From positions 1 through 64,000 of the forward strand of contig CAKKRE010000037.1 in NCBI GenBank assembly GCA_919902505.1: a DNA stretch of 64,000 bases. Reading direction: 5' to 3'. The DNA comes from Nitrospiraceae bacterium. Its GTDB lineage: Bacteria > Nitrospirota > Nitrospiria > Nitrospirales > Nitrospiraceae. This document shows, in pieces, positions 39,784-48,361 of this stretch (position 1 is the first letter of the stretch; each line of letters starts with the position of its first letter). Position numbers and translations under genes: made by a program. Below the pieces are notes generated by a model. It did no database searches and was not told the origin of the DNA. It saw nothing but the letters and a program-made list of their open reading frames with translations.

Positions 39784-41694
39784 ATGCCCGCGTCACTCAG
39801 CCACATACATCCCGATACCCCGATGGGGGCTAATCTCATTGCCGACGGCGCGACGTTCCGTTGCTGGGCTCCGCATGCCAAGTCCGTCCATGTGGTCGGC
39901 GATTTCAACCATCAGGTACGTAACGAAGCGAGTGTGCTGACGCGGGACGCGCAGGGGCATTGGCGTGGGTTCTTCCCGGGGGTGAAAGATCGCCAGCGCT
40001 ATATGTTCTATGTGGTCGGCGAGGGAAGTGAGGGGCTCAAGCGGGATCCCTATGCCCGTGAATTGGAGTCGCCCTTCCCCAGCCAATGTATCATTCGCCA
40101 TCCTGATTTTCCCTGGCACGAGTGCGGCTATGTCACGCCGTGTTTCCATGAATTCGTGATCTATCAGCTCCATGTGGGGACCTTCTTCACCCCGAATCTT
40201 CCGCAGAAGGGCGGCACCTTCCTCGATGTGGCTCGCAAGCTGCCCTACCTCGCCGACCTTGGTGTGACGGCGCTGCAACTGATGCCCATTCAGGAGTTTC
40301 AGACCAGCTTCAGCCTGGGCTACAACGGCACCGACTATTTTTCTCCAGAAATGGATTTCGCCGTGCCGGATGCCGATCTGGCTCCTTATGTGGCGGTGGT
40401 GAACCGGCTGCTCGAAGAAAAAGGATTGCGCCCGTACCAGGTGAAGCAGCTCAGGGGGGAAATGAATCAGCTCAAGGCGCTGATCGATCTCGCCCATGTC
40501 TATGGCCTGGCGGTGCTGCTCGATGTGGTCTACAACCATGCGGGCGGAGACTTCGGGGACCAGAGCCTGTATTTCTTCGATCGCCAGAATCCGGCCGGCG
40601 GTCAGCGCCACTCGCTGTACTTCGCCGATGTCGGCCACGCCGGCGGCCTTGTGTTCGACTTTGCCAAGCCGGAGGTGCGCGACTTCCTGATTCAGAACGC
40701 CAAATTCTTCCTCACGGAATACCGGGTCGATGGATTCCGGTACGACCAGGTGAGCGTGATCGATCACGACGGGGCGCCGGAGGGCTGGCGTTTTTGTCAG
40801 GACCTGACCTCGACGGTGCATGCGCAGCGGCTGGAGACGTTGCACCATGCGGAATATTGGGATGTGAATCCCTTCATCGTCGCCCCCTTGCCTGTGGGGG
40901 CCGGGTTCGACACCACGTTGACCGATGGTCTTCGGATTGTGATCCGCGATGTCATCGGCAATGCGAGCGCGCCAGACGGGCGCCCGCTCAATATGATGGG
41001 GTTGGCGAGAAGCTTGTGGCCGGAAGGGTTCAACGAGTTCTGGCGCTTTGTGCAGGGGCCCGAGAACCACGACATCGTCTACCGGGGGCGGGAGCAGCGC
41101 ATCGCCCGGCTTGGCGATCCGGACCATCCCCGATCCTGGTTTGCGCGCAGCCGGGCGCGGGTCGCGACCGGCCTCAGCCTCACGGCCCCCGGGATTCCCA
41201 TGCTGTTCATGGGACAGGAATTTCTGGAGGACAAGCAGTGGGCGGACGACTTCGTGACGCACCGCGAGCTGCTTCTCCATTGGGCCGGTCTCGAACAGGG
41301 CGACCGGCAGATGATCGACCATCTGCGGTTCACGCGGGAACTGTTGCACTTGCGCCGAAGAATGCCGGCGCTTCGTGGCCAAGGGTTTCGAGCAGCGCAT
41401 GTGCACGATCAGAACCGGGTCCTGACATTTCATCGCTGGGTGGAAGGCGAAGGGCACGACCTGCTCGTGGTGGTGCACCTGGCCGATTTTACCCGCGTCG
41501 GGTATCGTCTCGGGTTTCCCGATGGTGGTGACTGGCTGGAAATCTTCAACAGCGATGCCTATGAAAACTGGATCAATGCCGGTGTGGCCGGCAACAGCGG
41601 GCGCGTGACCGCCGGACTGCAGCCCCTGCACGGCTTCGCCTATTCGGCAGCGGTGGTGCTCCCCGCCAATAGTATGCTGATATTTGCGCGTTAG
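39784..41694 (+). CDS. GH13 alpha-amylase-family enzyme with N-terminal CBM48
   Basis: 636 residues from ATG 39784. The N-terminal CBM48-like domain is 'GATFRCWAPHAKSVHVVGDFN'. The GH13 barrel has 'LGVTALQLMPIQEF', region I 'DVVYNHAGG', region II 'VDGFRYDQVS' (nucleophile Asp), 'HHAEYWD' near the acid position and region IV 'GPENHDIVY'. The C-terminal beta domain includes 'VLTFHRWVEG'. The layout resembles glycogen branching enzyme or maltooligosyltrehalose trehalohydrolase, but I cannot choose. It should act on alpha-glucans in the cytoplasm; no glycogen-synthesis genes are adjacent. Confidence 0.85.
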   Translation: MPASLSHIHPDTPMGANLIADGATFRCWAPHAKSVHVVGDFNHQVRNEASVLTRDAQGHWRGFFPGVKDRQRYMFYVVGEGSEGLKRDPYARELESPFPSQCIIRHPDFPWHECGYVTPCFHEFVIYQLHVGTFFTPNLPQKGGTFLDVARKLPYLADLGVTALQLMPIQEFQTSFSLGYNGTDYFSPEMDFAVPDADLAPYVAVVNRLLEEKGLRPYQVKQLRGEMNQLKALIDLAHVYGLAVLLDVVYNHAGGDFGDQSLYFFDRQNPAGGQRHSLYFADVGHAGGLVFDFAKPEVRDFLIQNAKFFLTEYRVDGFRYDQVSVIDHDGAPEGWRFCQDLTSTVHAQRLETLHHAEYWDVNPFIVAPLPVGAGFDTTLTDGLRIVIRDVIGNASAPDGRPLNMMGLARSLWPEGFNEFWRFVQGPENHDIVYRGREQRIARLGDPDHPRSWFARSRARVATGLSLTAPGIPMLFMGQEFLEDKQWADDFVTHRELLLHWAGLEQGDRQMIDHLRFTRELLHLRRRMPALRGQGFRAAHVHDQNRVLTFHRWVEGEGHDLLVVVHLADFTRVGYRLGFPDGGDWLEIFNSDAYENWINAGVAGNSGRVTAGLQPLHGFAYSAAVVLPANSMLIFAR

Positions 41695-41949
41695 TTTCCT
41701 CCGATTTCCCTTCCCCGCACCTCCATGTGTTCTCTTTCCCGAGCTTACGGGCCTGTTCTTAACGAACCCGTCGCCTTTGCGCGCCATAAGAGTTCTTCGT
41801 AGAGCGGACGACCGCAGGCTGAGGTCTTATCTCCGCTACAGAATGGCAGCAGGAGCGACAGACTGTCGGTGCGATGGGGCGTAGAGTCACGATGTGCGCT
41901 ATACGCCGTTCATGTTTGGCCGCACACCTGCAATCGAGAGGAGGTCACG

Positions 41950-42267
41950 ATGAACATGCGCAGCCTGATGGCGGTCATGCTGATCTGGATGGGGATGGTC
42001 GCTCCGGTTCTCGGATTTCAGACCGCCGCAGAGTTTCCCGTGAGCTGGGTCGAGCACGTGGATCATCGCAATCACCTGCTGACGTTCAAGACCGAGGATG
42101 GTCAGGTGCGGATGTTCCGGGTGGCCGATTCGGTGGCGATGCGGCGTGAGTGGCTGAGTAAAGGGGATCTCGTCAGCATCGAAGTCGATCTCGACGACCA
42201 GATCGTAAACATCGTGAAAGTGGATCGGAGATCCGAACCCGATCGACAGGTGTCACGTCGCAAATGA
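41950..42267 (+). CDS. Small secreted protein of unknown function
   Basis: 105 residues from ATG 41950 (GAGAGGAGG upstream). It has a signal peptide (MRSLMAVMLIWMGMVAPVLG), then a short beta-rich domain 'VSWVEHVDHRNHLLTFKTEDGQVRMFRVADSVAMRREWLSKGDLVSIEVDLDDQIVNIVKV'. That pattern resembles small periplasmic OB-like or DUF-type proteins. It ends in a basic tail. Palindromic repeat copy C follows 37 bp after the stop. Confidence 0.7.
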   Translation: MNMRSLMAVMLIWMGMVAPVLGFQTAAEFPVSWVEHVDHRNHLLTFKTEDGQVRMFRVADSVAMRREWLSKGDLVSIEVDLDDQIVNIVKVDRRSEPDRQVSRRK

Positions 42268-42304
42268 GAAGTGGCAGATTTGTGTGAGTGGTCAGGCTCG
42301 CCGC

Positions 42305-42432
42305 GCAGGATGCGCAAAAGGGCCGCTCAGCAAGGCCGCAGCAAGCGAAGGGGCGAATCGTACTCGCGCCGTACGGTGAGCCGCTGAGCGCCGCGAGAAC
42401 GCTGCTGGCGGACTTTTTCCGCATTCTGCTAG
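42305..42432. repeat. Palindromic repeat, family 1 copy C (short form)
   Basis: About 128 bp nearly identical to the core of copy B (for example GCGAATCGTACTCGCGCCGT and GCGGACTTTTTCCGCA). The left end is decayed (CGCGCAGGATGCGCAAAAG) while the right end keeps CTAG at 42429-42432. Read on the minus strand, this CTAG supplies the TAG stop codon of the methyltransferase gene at 42429-43280. Confidence 0.85.
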
Positions 42433-43280
42433 GTCGTCCACCAGGAGGCGACCATAGGATGGGGCCGCGGACGCAATGGCCGCGGATGAACCCACCGGCC
42501 TTGTGAACGAAGCCCCGCCTGTCGGCAGTATGCGGCAGCGACCTCCGCTTCATCTGTGCCTTGATTCACCATGAACAGGGTTCCTCCCGCCGCAAGGTTG
42601 CGCGCGATACGGGCAAAGAGCCGTTCCGGAGAAAACACGGTCAACGGGAGCCGCCAGGCGAGGACCGGCGCCGGCGTGACAAACGGAAACCAGGTCGTGA
42701 GGACATCCACCTGTTCGTCTATCTCGCAATAGTCGGCGGTCCCAAACGAGGTTTGCAGAAGATCTGCGACGTATCCGGCGGCCGCATCGTAACGGCTGTA
42801 GCCGGTTGAATAAAGGCGGAATCCCTCGACATCCACACCAGTCAGTTTCGCCGGCCTGAAAAACCGGTGCAGTGTCTGCGCATACCAGAAGTTGGCACAG
42901 CCCACATCCGTGACGCGACCGCCCGTGGGAACGGGCCGGTCCGCTGCCGTCCAGGCCTGGTCCAGCAAATCGAGATAGGCGTAGTTCGCCAGGGACGTAT
43001 GTTGTCCATAGCGGGATTCGAAACAGACACCATAGCGGGACTGCAGGGATTCGATACAAGTCTGCTGCCAGGTTGCCAGATCCGTGAGACGGCCGACCGG
43101 CACTTCGTGGTAAGGCTTTCTCGCCCAGCGCATCCGTTCCGAGAGGCGGAACCACAACGCATGATAGAGCGACCGGCACCGTTGTCCGAGTGAGTAGCGG
43201 GGCGGTGATGGCTGCAGGCCGGGTGGCGAATCCTCCAGTTCGCAGGCGGATCGGGATCTCGCCGGAGTGGTCGTGTCCAT
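42429..43280 (-). CDS. SAM-dependent methyltransferase-like protein
   Basis: 283 residues. Motif I is 'VTDVGCANFWYAQTLHRFFRPAKLTGVDVEGFRLY' (less usual, with a Phe-Trp-Tyr run), then 'ADYCEIDEQVDVLTTWFPFVTPAPVLAW' and 'RNLAAGGTLFMVNQGTDEAE'. The N-terminal 90 residues are basic. It shows no membrane segments. The substrate is unknown. The TAG stop coincides with the right-end CTAG of the palindromic repeat copy C. Upstream on the same strand the transglycosylase gene ends about 65 bp away, so they may be co-transcribed. Confidence 0.75.
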   Translation of the reverse strand: MDTTTPARSRSACELEDSPPGLQPSPPRYSLGQRCRSLYHALWFRLSERMRWARKPYHEVPVGRLTDLATWQQTCIESLQSRYGVCFESRYGQHTSLANYAYLDLLDQAWTAADRPVPTGGRVTDVGCANFWYAQTLHRFFRPAKLTGVDVEGFRLYSTGYSRYDAAAGYVADLLQTSFGTADYCEIDEQVDVLTTWFPFVTPAPVLAWRLPLTVFSPERLFARIARNLAAGGTLFMVNQGTDEAEVAAAYCRQAGLRSQGRWVHPRPLRPRPHPMVASWWTT

Positions 43281-43344
43281 AGGAATCAGTCTCGCTCACC
43301 CTCCCGGCGCTGCCAATGAAAAGTTAAAAGGTCGCCGGGATTAC

Positions 43345-44229
43345 TCACTGAGGACGCACGAACCGGAGCAGGCTCTCGCCTGCGGCCAACCGGGAAAATT
43401 TCCGCTTCAACTCATTCACTCGATCGAGGTAGGTTTTTGCACTGTGATCGCCGCACCGTTGCTGCGGGGCCAGCCGAAACCCACGCGCGACGTACGCGTG
43501 GCCCGCGCCGGCCCCGCAGAGATGAATCAGGGCGGCTAGATCTTGTTTCTGCTGGAAGGTGGGGCGAGGCCTTCGATGCGAACCGATTGCGTTCGCCACG
43601 GCGCGGTCGAGCAGGGCGGAGGTCAACTCGATGGCATGGCTCGGCAGGACGCGGCTGTAAAAGGAATTGAACCAGCAGGAGTGAGGATCGTTCCAGGGGC
43701 CCTCCTGGACGACACGATGGTCATGAATGCAGTATCGCTTTCCTTCTTGAAACGTCGCGTCGGTGATCTGAAACATGCCGACGGCGCTCGATGCCGGACG
43801 ATACCGTTCCAGTGGATTCCAGGTTAGTCGCCAGCGCCAGTAGGTACGTGCGACCGGATTGCCCGCGCTTTCGACCTGCGCGAGTGCGGCCAGAAGGTCC
43901 GGCGTCATGATGGCAGTGGAATGTGTGCGGAAGAGCGGACCGTATTCCTTCCACGTTTCATACGGGTGCTTATCGAGCGCATCGTCGAGCGCAAAAAACA
44001 TTTCCGTCGGCTTGTGGATCGTGTGGTAGACCCAATTCACGCTCGCGCCGAAGAGCAGAAGGGCAGCCAGGCCGACCACAAGCCTGGCGGTGAACGGCAA
44101 GCGTCGCAATGCGGCGAGCAGGGCTCGATATCTGTGTCGCCAGGCGCGCCGGCGAACGGCCACAATCGTGCTCCTGCGTCCGCGCCTCCTGCGACGGAGC
44201 ACAGCCTGCGGATACGAACGGGAAGGCAT
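43345..44229 (-). CDS. Membrane-anchored lytic transglycosylase (SLT domain)
   Basis: 294 residues from ATG 44229. A strongly basic N-terminus (RRRRRGRR...) is followed by one membrane anchor 'TARLVVGLAALLLFGASVNWVYH', giving a periplasmic catalytic part. The SLT-type motif has catalytic Glu in 'LAALAQVESAGNPVARTYW' and 'SSAVGMFQITDATFQEGKRYC'. 'LIHLCGAGAGHAYVARGF' is a later conserved turn. It would cleave peptidoglycan glycan strands. Confidence 0.85.
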   Translation of the reverse strand: MPSRSYPQAVLRRRRRGRRSTIVAVRRRAWRHRYRALLAALRRLPFTARLVVGLAALLLFGASVNWVYHTIHKPTEMFFALDDALDKHPYETWKEYGPLFRTHSTAIMTPDLLAALAQVESAGNPVARTYWRWRLTWNPLERYRPASSAVGMFQITDATFQEGKRYCIHDHRVVQEGPWNDPHSCWFNSFYSRVLPSHAIELTSALLDRAVANAIGSHRRPRPTFQQKQDLAALIHLCGAGAGHAYVARGFRLAPQQRCGDHSAKTYLDRVNELKRKFSRLAAGESLLRFVRPQ

Positions 44230-44777
44230 GGGGTCACTATAACTCAAAAAAGGGAGTCGGAGACCTGGTGATTCTCTTGCTCGCGGACCGTGCGCCCTCA
44301 GAAGGGCCTCGTTCGACGCGCGCAGTTGAGGAATCACCAGGCCTCCTTGCATGGGGAAATAAGATTTAGAGAAGCTCTGGCGTGGTCGCCCGCGTGCCCC
44401 GCCCGTGACCTCGTTCGTCCTGGCGTCAAGTCTCTCCCTCGTGCTTCATAGGAGAGATATGAACAGGGATTTTCCGTCGAACCTCTCATCTGGCGCTTGA
44501 AACTCCGCCGTACTGCCTTGTGCAAAGAAATATTTATACTGCACGACTGGTTGCTTGTTTGAGCTGATGTGTTGCATCGAACCCACGAGTCTACGTGTAA
44601 TCATCTCAGTGAGAAAGTTGACAGTATTTTTTGCAGACATTAGGCTCCGGCAGTAGAGCGGATTGGCGTGATGTGAAAGTCGAAGGGCTGCTTGCGATGT
44701 GCCGGAATGCGGTTGCTGGGCTGGTCCTCAATCTTCAGATCCTGCTAAGAATTGAGTGAATCGTGGCGAAGGAGTAG
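44230..44777. other. Gene-free, AT-richer stretch
   Basis: I see no credible gene, RNA or repeat between the transglycosylase start and the HNH gene. Short frames here lack ribosome sites and recognisable products. Base composition drops in GC from about 44.45 kb on, continuing through the HNH gene, consistent with an acquired segment. Confidence 0.4.
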
Positions 44778-45833
44778 ATGGGCGTGCCTCCACCACCTCC
44801 CCTTGAATGCATTTACTGTAAAAGAAGTGCCGTTCGATTCAATCGAGAGCATGTCATTCCTGAGGCATTTGGCTCATACGGAGCTGATACGATGGTCTTG
44901 GCTAATGATGAGGTTTGCCAGGAATGCAACTCAAGGTTGGGTCGAGAGATTGACCAGATTCTCAGTCGAGATTCCTATGAGGCTCTGATCCGTGCCAATT
45001 CCCTACCGCAGAGTCATGGTGCTGGAGAGCGGTTCGCTCCCCGGCGATGCAGAATATACGTTCCAGATGAGGAGCAGTTCGGAATTCTGCGCGGCGCACG
45101 CCTTGCCATTGACTGGAACACTAGGCGGCCCAAGTTACTAAATCAAGTGATTGTTCGATCCAGCGCTGGCACGCTACACACATTCCTTGTCAATGAATTC
45201 CATGAGGCCGACCAAATCATGCTTAAGAATCTGCCTCGTGGAGCAATTCGAGTCGTAGGTACCGATCCAGATGAGTTGGAAGCACTAATGCAGATGGTTA
45301 GGGATTGCGGTGTCCGGTTGGAACGTCGTGAAACTGTGCAGGCTCCACCCGCATTGGTCCAGCCGGATATCCCTACAGTGATTGAAGGTCGAATTGATAC
45401 ACGAACCTGGCGTGCGATTGCTAAGATAGCATTTAATTATCTGGCTTATATTGAGGGCCATCCTTTCGTTCTTGCTGATCGGTTTGACCCTATCCGGGAG
45501 TTTATTGCAGGTGGTCGCACTGATCGGGCCATGGTCCGTCTGCTAAATGCACCTATTCTTACCAATGAAAGCTATCAATGGCGGGCTTTCGAAGGGCATC
45601 TCGTTGCATATCAATGTGAGAATAGAACGCTTCGAGGGAAAGTATCGCTCTATAACTCCATCACCTATGAAGTCATGTTGTGTGGCGATCTTGGCTTCTT
45701 CTACTCTCTCAAAAATGGGCATGCGTTCGATCCGGTCGCTCGGCGAGTAACTGCTCTTGCAAACTTGCCGTTCCATGTATTGCGACCCAGTGAAGCAACT
45801 CGGCTCCTTTCCTTTTTTCCGTTGGATGATTAA
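44778..45833 (+). CDS. HNH endonuclease-domain protein
   Basis: 351 residues. The N-terminal HNH_5-like zinc nuclease reads 'ECIYCKRSAVRFNREHVIPEAFGSYGADTMVLANDEVCQECNSRLGREIDQ', with two CxxC pairs and the catalytic His in REHVIPEA. The remaining 270 residues are unfamiliar: 'RCRIYVPDEEQFGILRGARLAI', 'WRAIAKIAFNYLAYIEGHPFV' and 'SLYNSITYEVMLCGDLGFF' suggest an additional beta-rich domain. Proteins of this organisation often belong to defence islands, but no partner genes are present. The gene is AT-richer than its neighbours. Role unknown. Confidence 0.75.
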   Translation: MGVPPPPPLECIYCKRSAVRFNREHVIPEAFGSYGADTMVLANDEVCQECNSRLGREIDQILSRDSYEALIRANSLPQSHGAGERFAPRRCRIYVPDEEQFGILRGARLAIDWNTRRPKLLNQVIVRSSAGTLHTFLVNEFHEADQIMLKNLPRGAIRVVGTDPDELEALMQMVRDCGVRLERRETVQAPPALVQPDIPTVIEGRIDTRTWRAIAKIAFNYLAYIEGHPFVLADRFDPIREFIAGGRTDRAMVRLLNAPILTNESYQWRAFEGHLVAYQCENRTLRGKVSLYNSITYEVMLCGDLGFFYSLKNGHAFDPVARRVTALANLPFHVLRPSEATRLLSFFPLDD

Positions 45834-46087
45834 GGGATCATGGGAATTGAGAGGACATCTTGCAGTAGCTCATTTTGAACCATCCCAATCTGTCCTCAAT
45901 CACGAGCTTGGTTATGTCTGGCAAGTTATCGATCATGCCTCATATCTTGTCAGTAATCCTCGACGGGTCACTCCCAGAGTTGTTATGGGATGTAAGATTG
46001 TTGAAACGTGTGGGTAGTGAGTCTGCGGCAGGGAAGTTGAGAGGCCAGCTTTAGGAGAGGAACGAGAGGTTTGCTACTCTGGCAAGC

Positions 46088-46537
46088 CTACGGCGCCACG
46101 GTGAGCTCCTTCACCATCTTCCGATGCGGGATACCGGCGTCCATGAAGGGCTCGCCGACCACGTGGAACCCGGCTCGTTCATAAAATCCCAGCGCATGGG
46201 TCTGTGCGGACAGGATCACGCGCGGGAGCCCTTGCCTAACCGCCAGATCCAGCAGTGTTTGGAGAAGGGCCTGTCCGATGCCGCGCCCGCGCCAGTCCTT
46301 GAGCACTGCCATCCTGCCGATGGTGCCATTCTGTTGCATGCGTGCCGTGCCGATGGCCTCTCCGCGGTCGTTCCACGCCAGCACATGGGCGCAAGATGAA
46401 TCGAGCCCATCCCACTCCAGCTCCACCGGCACTCCCTGTTCGTGGATAAACACCGTTTCGCGAATCGCCCTGATGGCCGACCCCGTGGTGGCCCAGTCGG
46501 TAAGTTCTACCCGTCCAGTGTCGGGATGTTGCGGCAT
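46088..46537 (-). CDS. GNAT-family acetyltransferase (ElaA-like)
   Basis: 149 residues, a complete GNAT domain: 'AIRAIRETVFIHEQGVPVELEWDGLDSSCAHVLAW' near the N-terminus and the acetyl-CoA loop 'VLKDWRGRGIGQALLQTLLDLA' (motif A, R/Q-x-x-G-x-G/A). 'GLPRVILSAQTHALGFYERAGFHVVGEPFMDAGIPHRKM' closes the fold and matches ElaA-type enzymes. The acceptor is unknown. It is monocistronic, divergent from the following weak ORF. Confidence 0.87.
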   Translation of the reverse strand: MPQHPDTGRVELTDWATTGSAIRAIRETVFIHEQGVPVELEWDGLDSSCAHVLAWNDRGEAIGTARMQQNGTIGRMAVLKDWRGRGIGQALLQTLLDLAVRQGLPRVILSAQTHALGFYERAGFHVVGEPFMDAGIPHRKMVKELTVAP

Positions 46538-46720
46538 GATTGTCTGACCTCCTCAATCTGCGCGGTTTGCTGCATCCGATTCCGGAGAGACGGCGCGTCT
46601 CAAATGTAATTCTCTTTTGGAGGATCGGCAACCACATGGTACCGTTCATCATGATGGTCTGCCTGTGACACGACGCAGGCGCGCGCCGAGTGGCTCCGGT
46701 TCACCGATGGGAGGTCATCC

Positions 46721-46984
46721 GTGAAAACTCAACGTCGAACCTATGATGTCGTGGCAGGGCGGAGGATCCGGTCCGGATTGTGGCATTCCTGGTGTCAGGC
46801 CGGTGGAAGGTCTGAAACCCCGCGTGTATTCGGTTGGTCCTTTCTACGCTCGGTGTGGTCGCTGCTTCGCAAAGTGACCTGGGGCCGGATCGGTCGTGAG
46901 CAGGAGGGGCGCTCCCCCTGGGGGCACACATCCACCGGTTGTTCCGCGCCGCGATCCACGGCCATCTATGGTCGCTTGAACTGA
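46721..46984 (+). CDS. Small hypothetical ORF
   Basis: 87 codons from GTG 46721, preceded by GGGAGG about 7 bp upstream. The product is basic and Trp/Ser-rich without motif or signal. The region up to the next gene (46985-47190) has no other credible gene. It is kept only for the good ribosome site; it may be spurious. Confidence 0.25.
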   Translation: MKTQRRTYDVVAGRRIRSGLWHSWCQAGGRSETPRVFGWSFLRSVWSLLRKVTWGRIGREQEGRSPWGHTSTGCSAPRSTAIYGRLN

Positions 46985-47198
46985 CCGGCGGTATCCCGTT
47001 CGGTCGATTGCCATTCCGCCCGCTCGTTGTTCTGCTTTCTGTGTATCCGTCCTTTCTTCGGTTTTTCGCTCAAAGCATAGGCCTCTGGCCCCAACGGCAA
47101 CCTTCCTCTGACCTTCCACAGGTGAAGAAGAGCTTGGCTTATTCCTGCGGAAAGAAGCTATTGACCCGCCGATCCGTTGAGGCGAAGATGCGGCAGCG

Positions 47199-47215
47199 TT
47201 GGCACAACGCCTGCT
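47199..47215 (+). promoter_or_regulatory. Sigma-54 promoter for the universal stress protein
   Basis: TTGGCACAACGCCTGCT: perfect -24 (TTGGCAC), -12 element CTGCT and 10 bp between GG and GC. The expected start is near 47226, 29 bp before ATG 47255. Confidence 0.65.
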
Positions 47216-47254
47216 ACTCAAGTCTGTCACGGATTGAACGATGAGGGGCGACCT

Positions 47255-48109
47255 ATGAAAGTCTTGATTGCGACCGATGGATCGAAATACGGAAAGTGGG
47301 CGACGGAATGGGTGGCGCGGATGCCGTTCGCGGAGAAGCCGGATGTGAGCGTCTTGCATGTGACGGATGTCGAGGCCCTGCGCGCGCCGTTCATGTTTCA
47401 GCCGGTGGTGATCGGCAATGAGCCGTTTATTCAGGAAGAAATCAAGCGGATTGAAGCCCGTGGAAAGACGGCCATGGCCGAGGCCAAGGCCCAGATGGCG
47501 TCGCTCAAATTGAAAGGCAAGCTGGTGTCTGAGCGCGGGGCAGCCGGCTCGACCATTCTCGATCGTGCGCCGCAGCGTGACGGACTGGTGGCGATCGGGA
47601 GTCGGGGGTTGGATGCGCTCGACCGGTTCATGCTCGGGAGTGTTTCGACCCAGGTGACGTTGCATGCGCCCTGCTCGGTCCTCATTGTGAAGGAAGAGCC
47701 GCGTCCGCTGAGTCGGATTCTGTTCGCAGCCGACGGGTCCAAGGCCTCTGACAAGGCCTTGCGGTTCCTGCTGACCAAACTGCAGCCGGAAGAACGGGAG
47801 GGCCTGGAGCCGATCGATGTGGTGGTGATGCACGCCATGCCGTTCCTGAAGTATCCGGAACTCAAAGAAGCCGGCGCCCGCCTGGTCGAGCAATGCGCGA
47901 ACAAGCTGCTGAAGGCCGGGTATGTGGTCGATGAAGTGGTCCAGCTGGGGAAACCGGCCGATGAGATTTTGAAAGTGGCGACGAAGAAGAAAATCGATCT
48001 GATCGTGACCGGGGCCAAAGGTATGGGGGCTGTCGCCAGATTCCTGCTGGGCAGCGTCTCCACCAAGATCGTGCAGCACAGTACCTGCTCGGTGCTCGTG
48101 GTCCGTTAG
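47255..48109 (+). CDS. Tandem universal stress protein (two UspA domains)
   Basis: 284 residues from ATG 47255; the longer frame would include the promoter. Domain 1 begins 'MKVLIATDGSKYGKWATEWVARM' and ends 'VAIGSRGLDALDRFMLGSVSTQVTLHAPCSVLIVK'. Domain 2 begins 'SRILFAADGSKASDKALRFLL' and ends 'IVTGAKGMGAVARFLLGSVSTKIVQHSTCSVLVVR'. The ATP-binding loop is present in both. It is a paralogue of the 26051 gene. Its TAG stop (48107-48109) is the start of palindromic repeat copy D. Confidence 0.9.
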   Translation: MKVLIATDGSKYGKWATEWVARMPFAEKPDVSVLHVTDVEALRAPFMFQPVVIGNEPFIQEEIKRIEARGKTAMAEAKAQMASLKLKGKLVSERGAAGSTILDRAPQRDGLVAIGSRGLDALDRFMLGSVSTQVTLHAPCSVLIVKEEPRPLSRILFAADGSKASDKALRFLLTKLQPEEREGLEPIDVVVMHAMPFLKYPELKEAGARLVEQCANKLLKAGYVVDEVVQLGKPADEILKVATKKKIDLIVTGAKGMGAVARFLLGSVSTKIVQHSTCSVLVVR

Positions 48110-48175
48110 CAGGCTGATGGCAAAGGCCGCCAGCGGCGTTCTCGCGTCGTTCAGAGGCTCGACGTACGGCCACGG
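48107..48175. repeat. Palindromic repeat, family 1 copy D (half copy)
   Basis: TAGCAGGCTGATGGCAAAGG and GCCAGCGGCGTTCTCGCG, then GTTCAG and ACGTACGGC, match the first 65 bp of the reverse complement of the copy B core. The other half is missing. The element begins exactly on the stop codon of the universal stress gene. A separate hairpin (CCGGTAGC / GCTACCGG, 48241-48269) lies downstream without a T-run. Confidence 0.7.
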
Positions 48176-48361
48176 GTGGGCTCTGCTGGTTCCTCCCTGG
48201 GAAACCAAGACTGCTGTGGCATTTCACCCCGCTCTAAGGGCCGGTAGCGTAGCAAAACGCTGCTACCGGCATCCCATTCCTCTCAAAATCCGGACTCTCT
48301 CACGGCATGGTCCCTGCTGTTCTCAGGACCAGCAGAGGCGCCTAAGGCAGACGATCGACGC

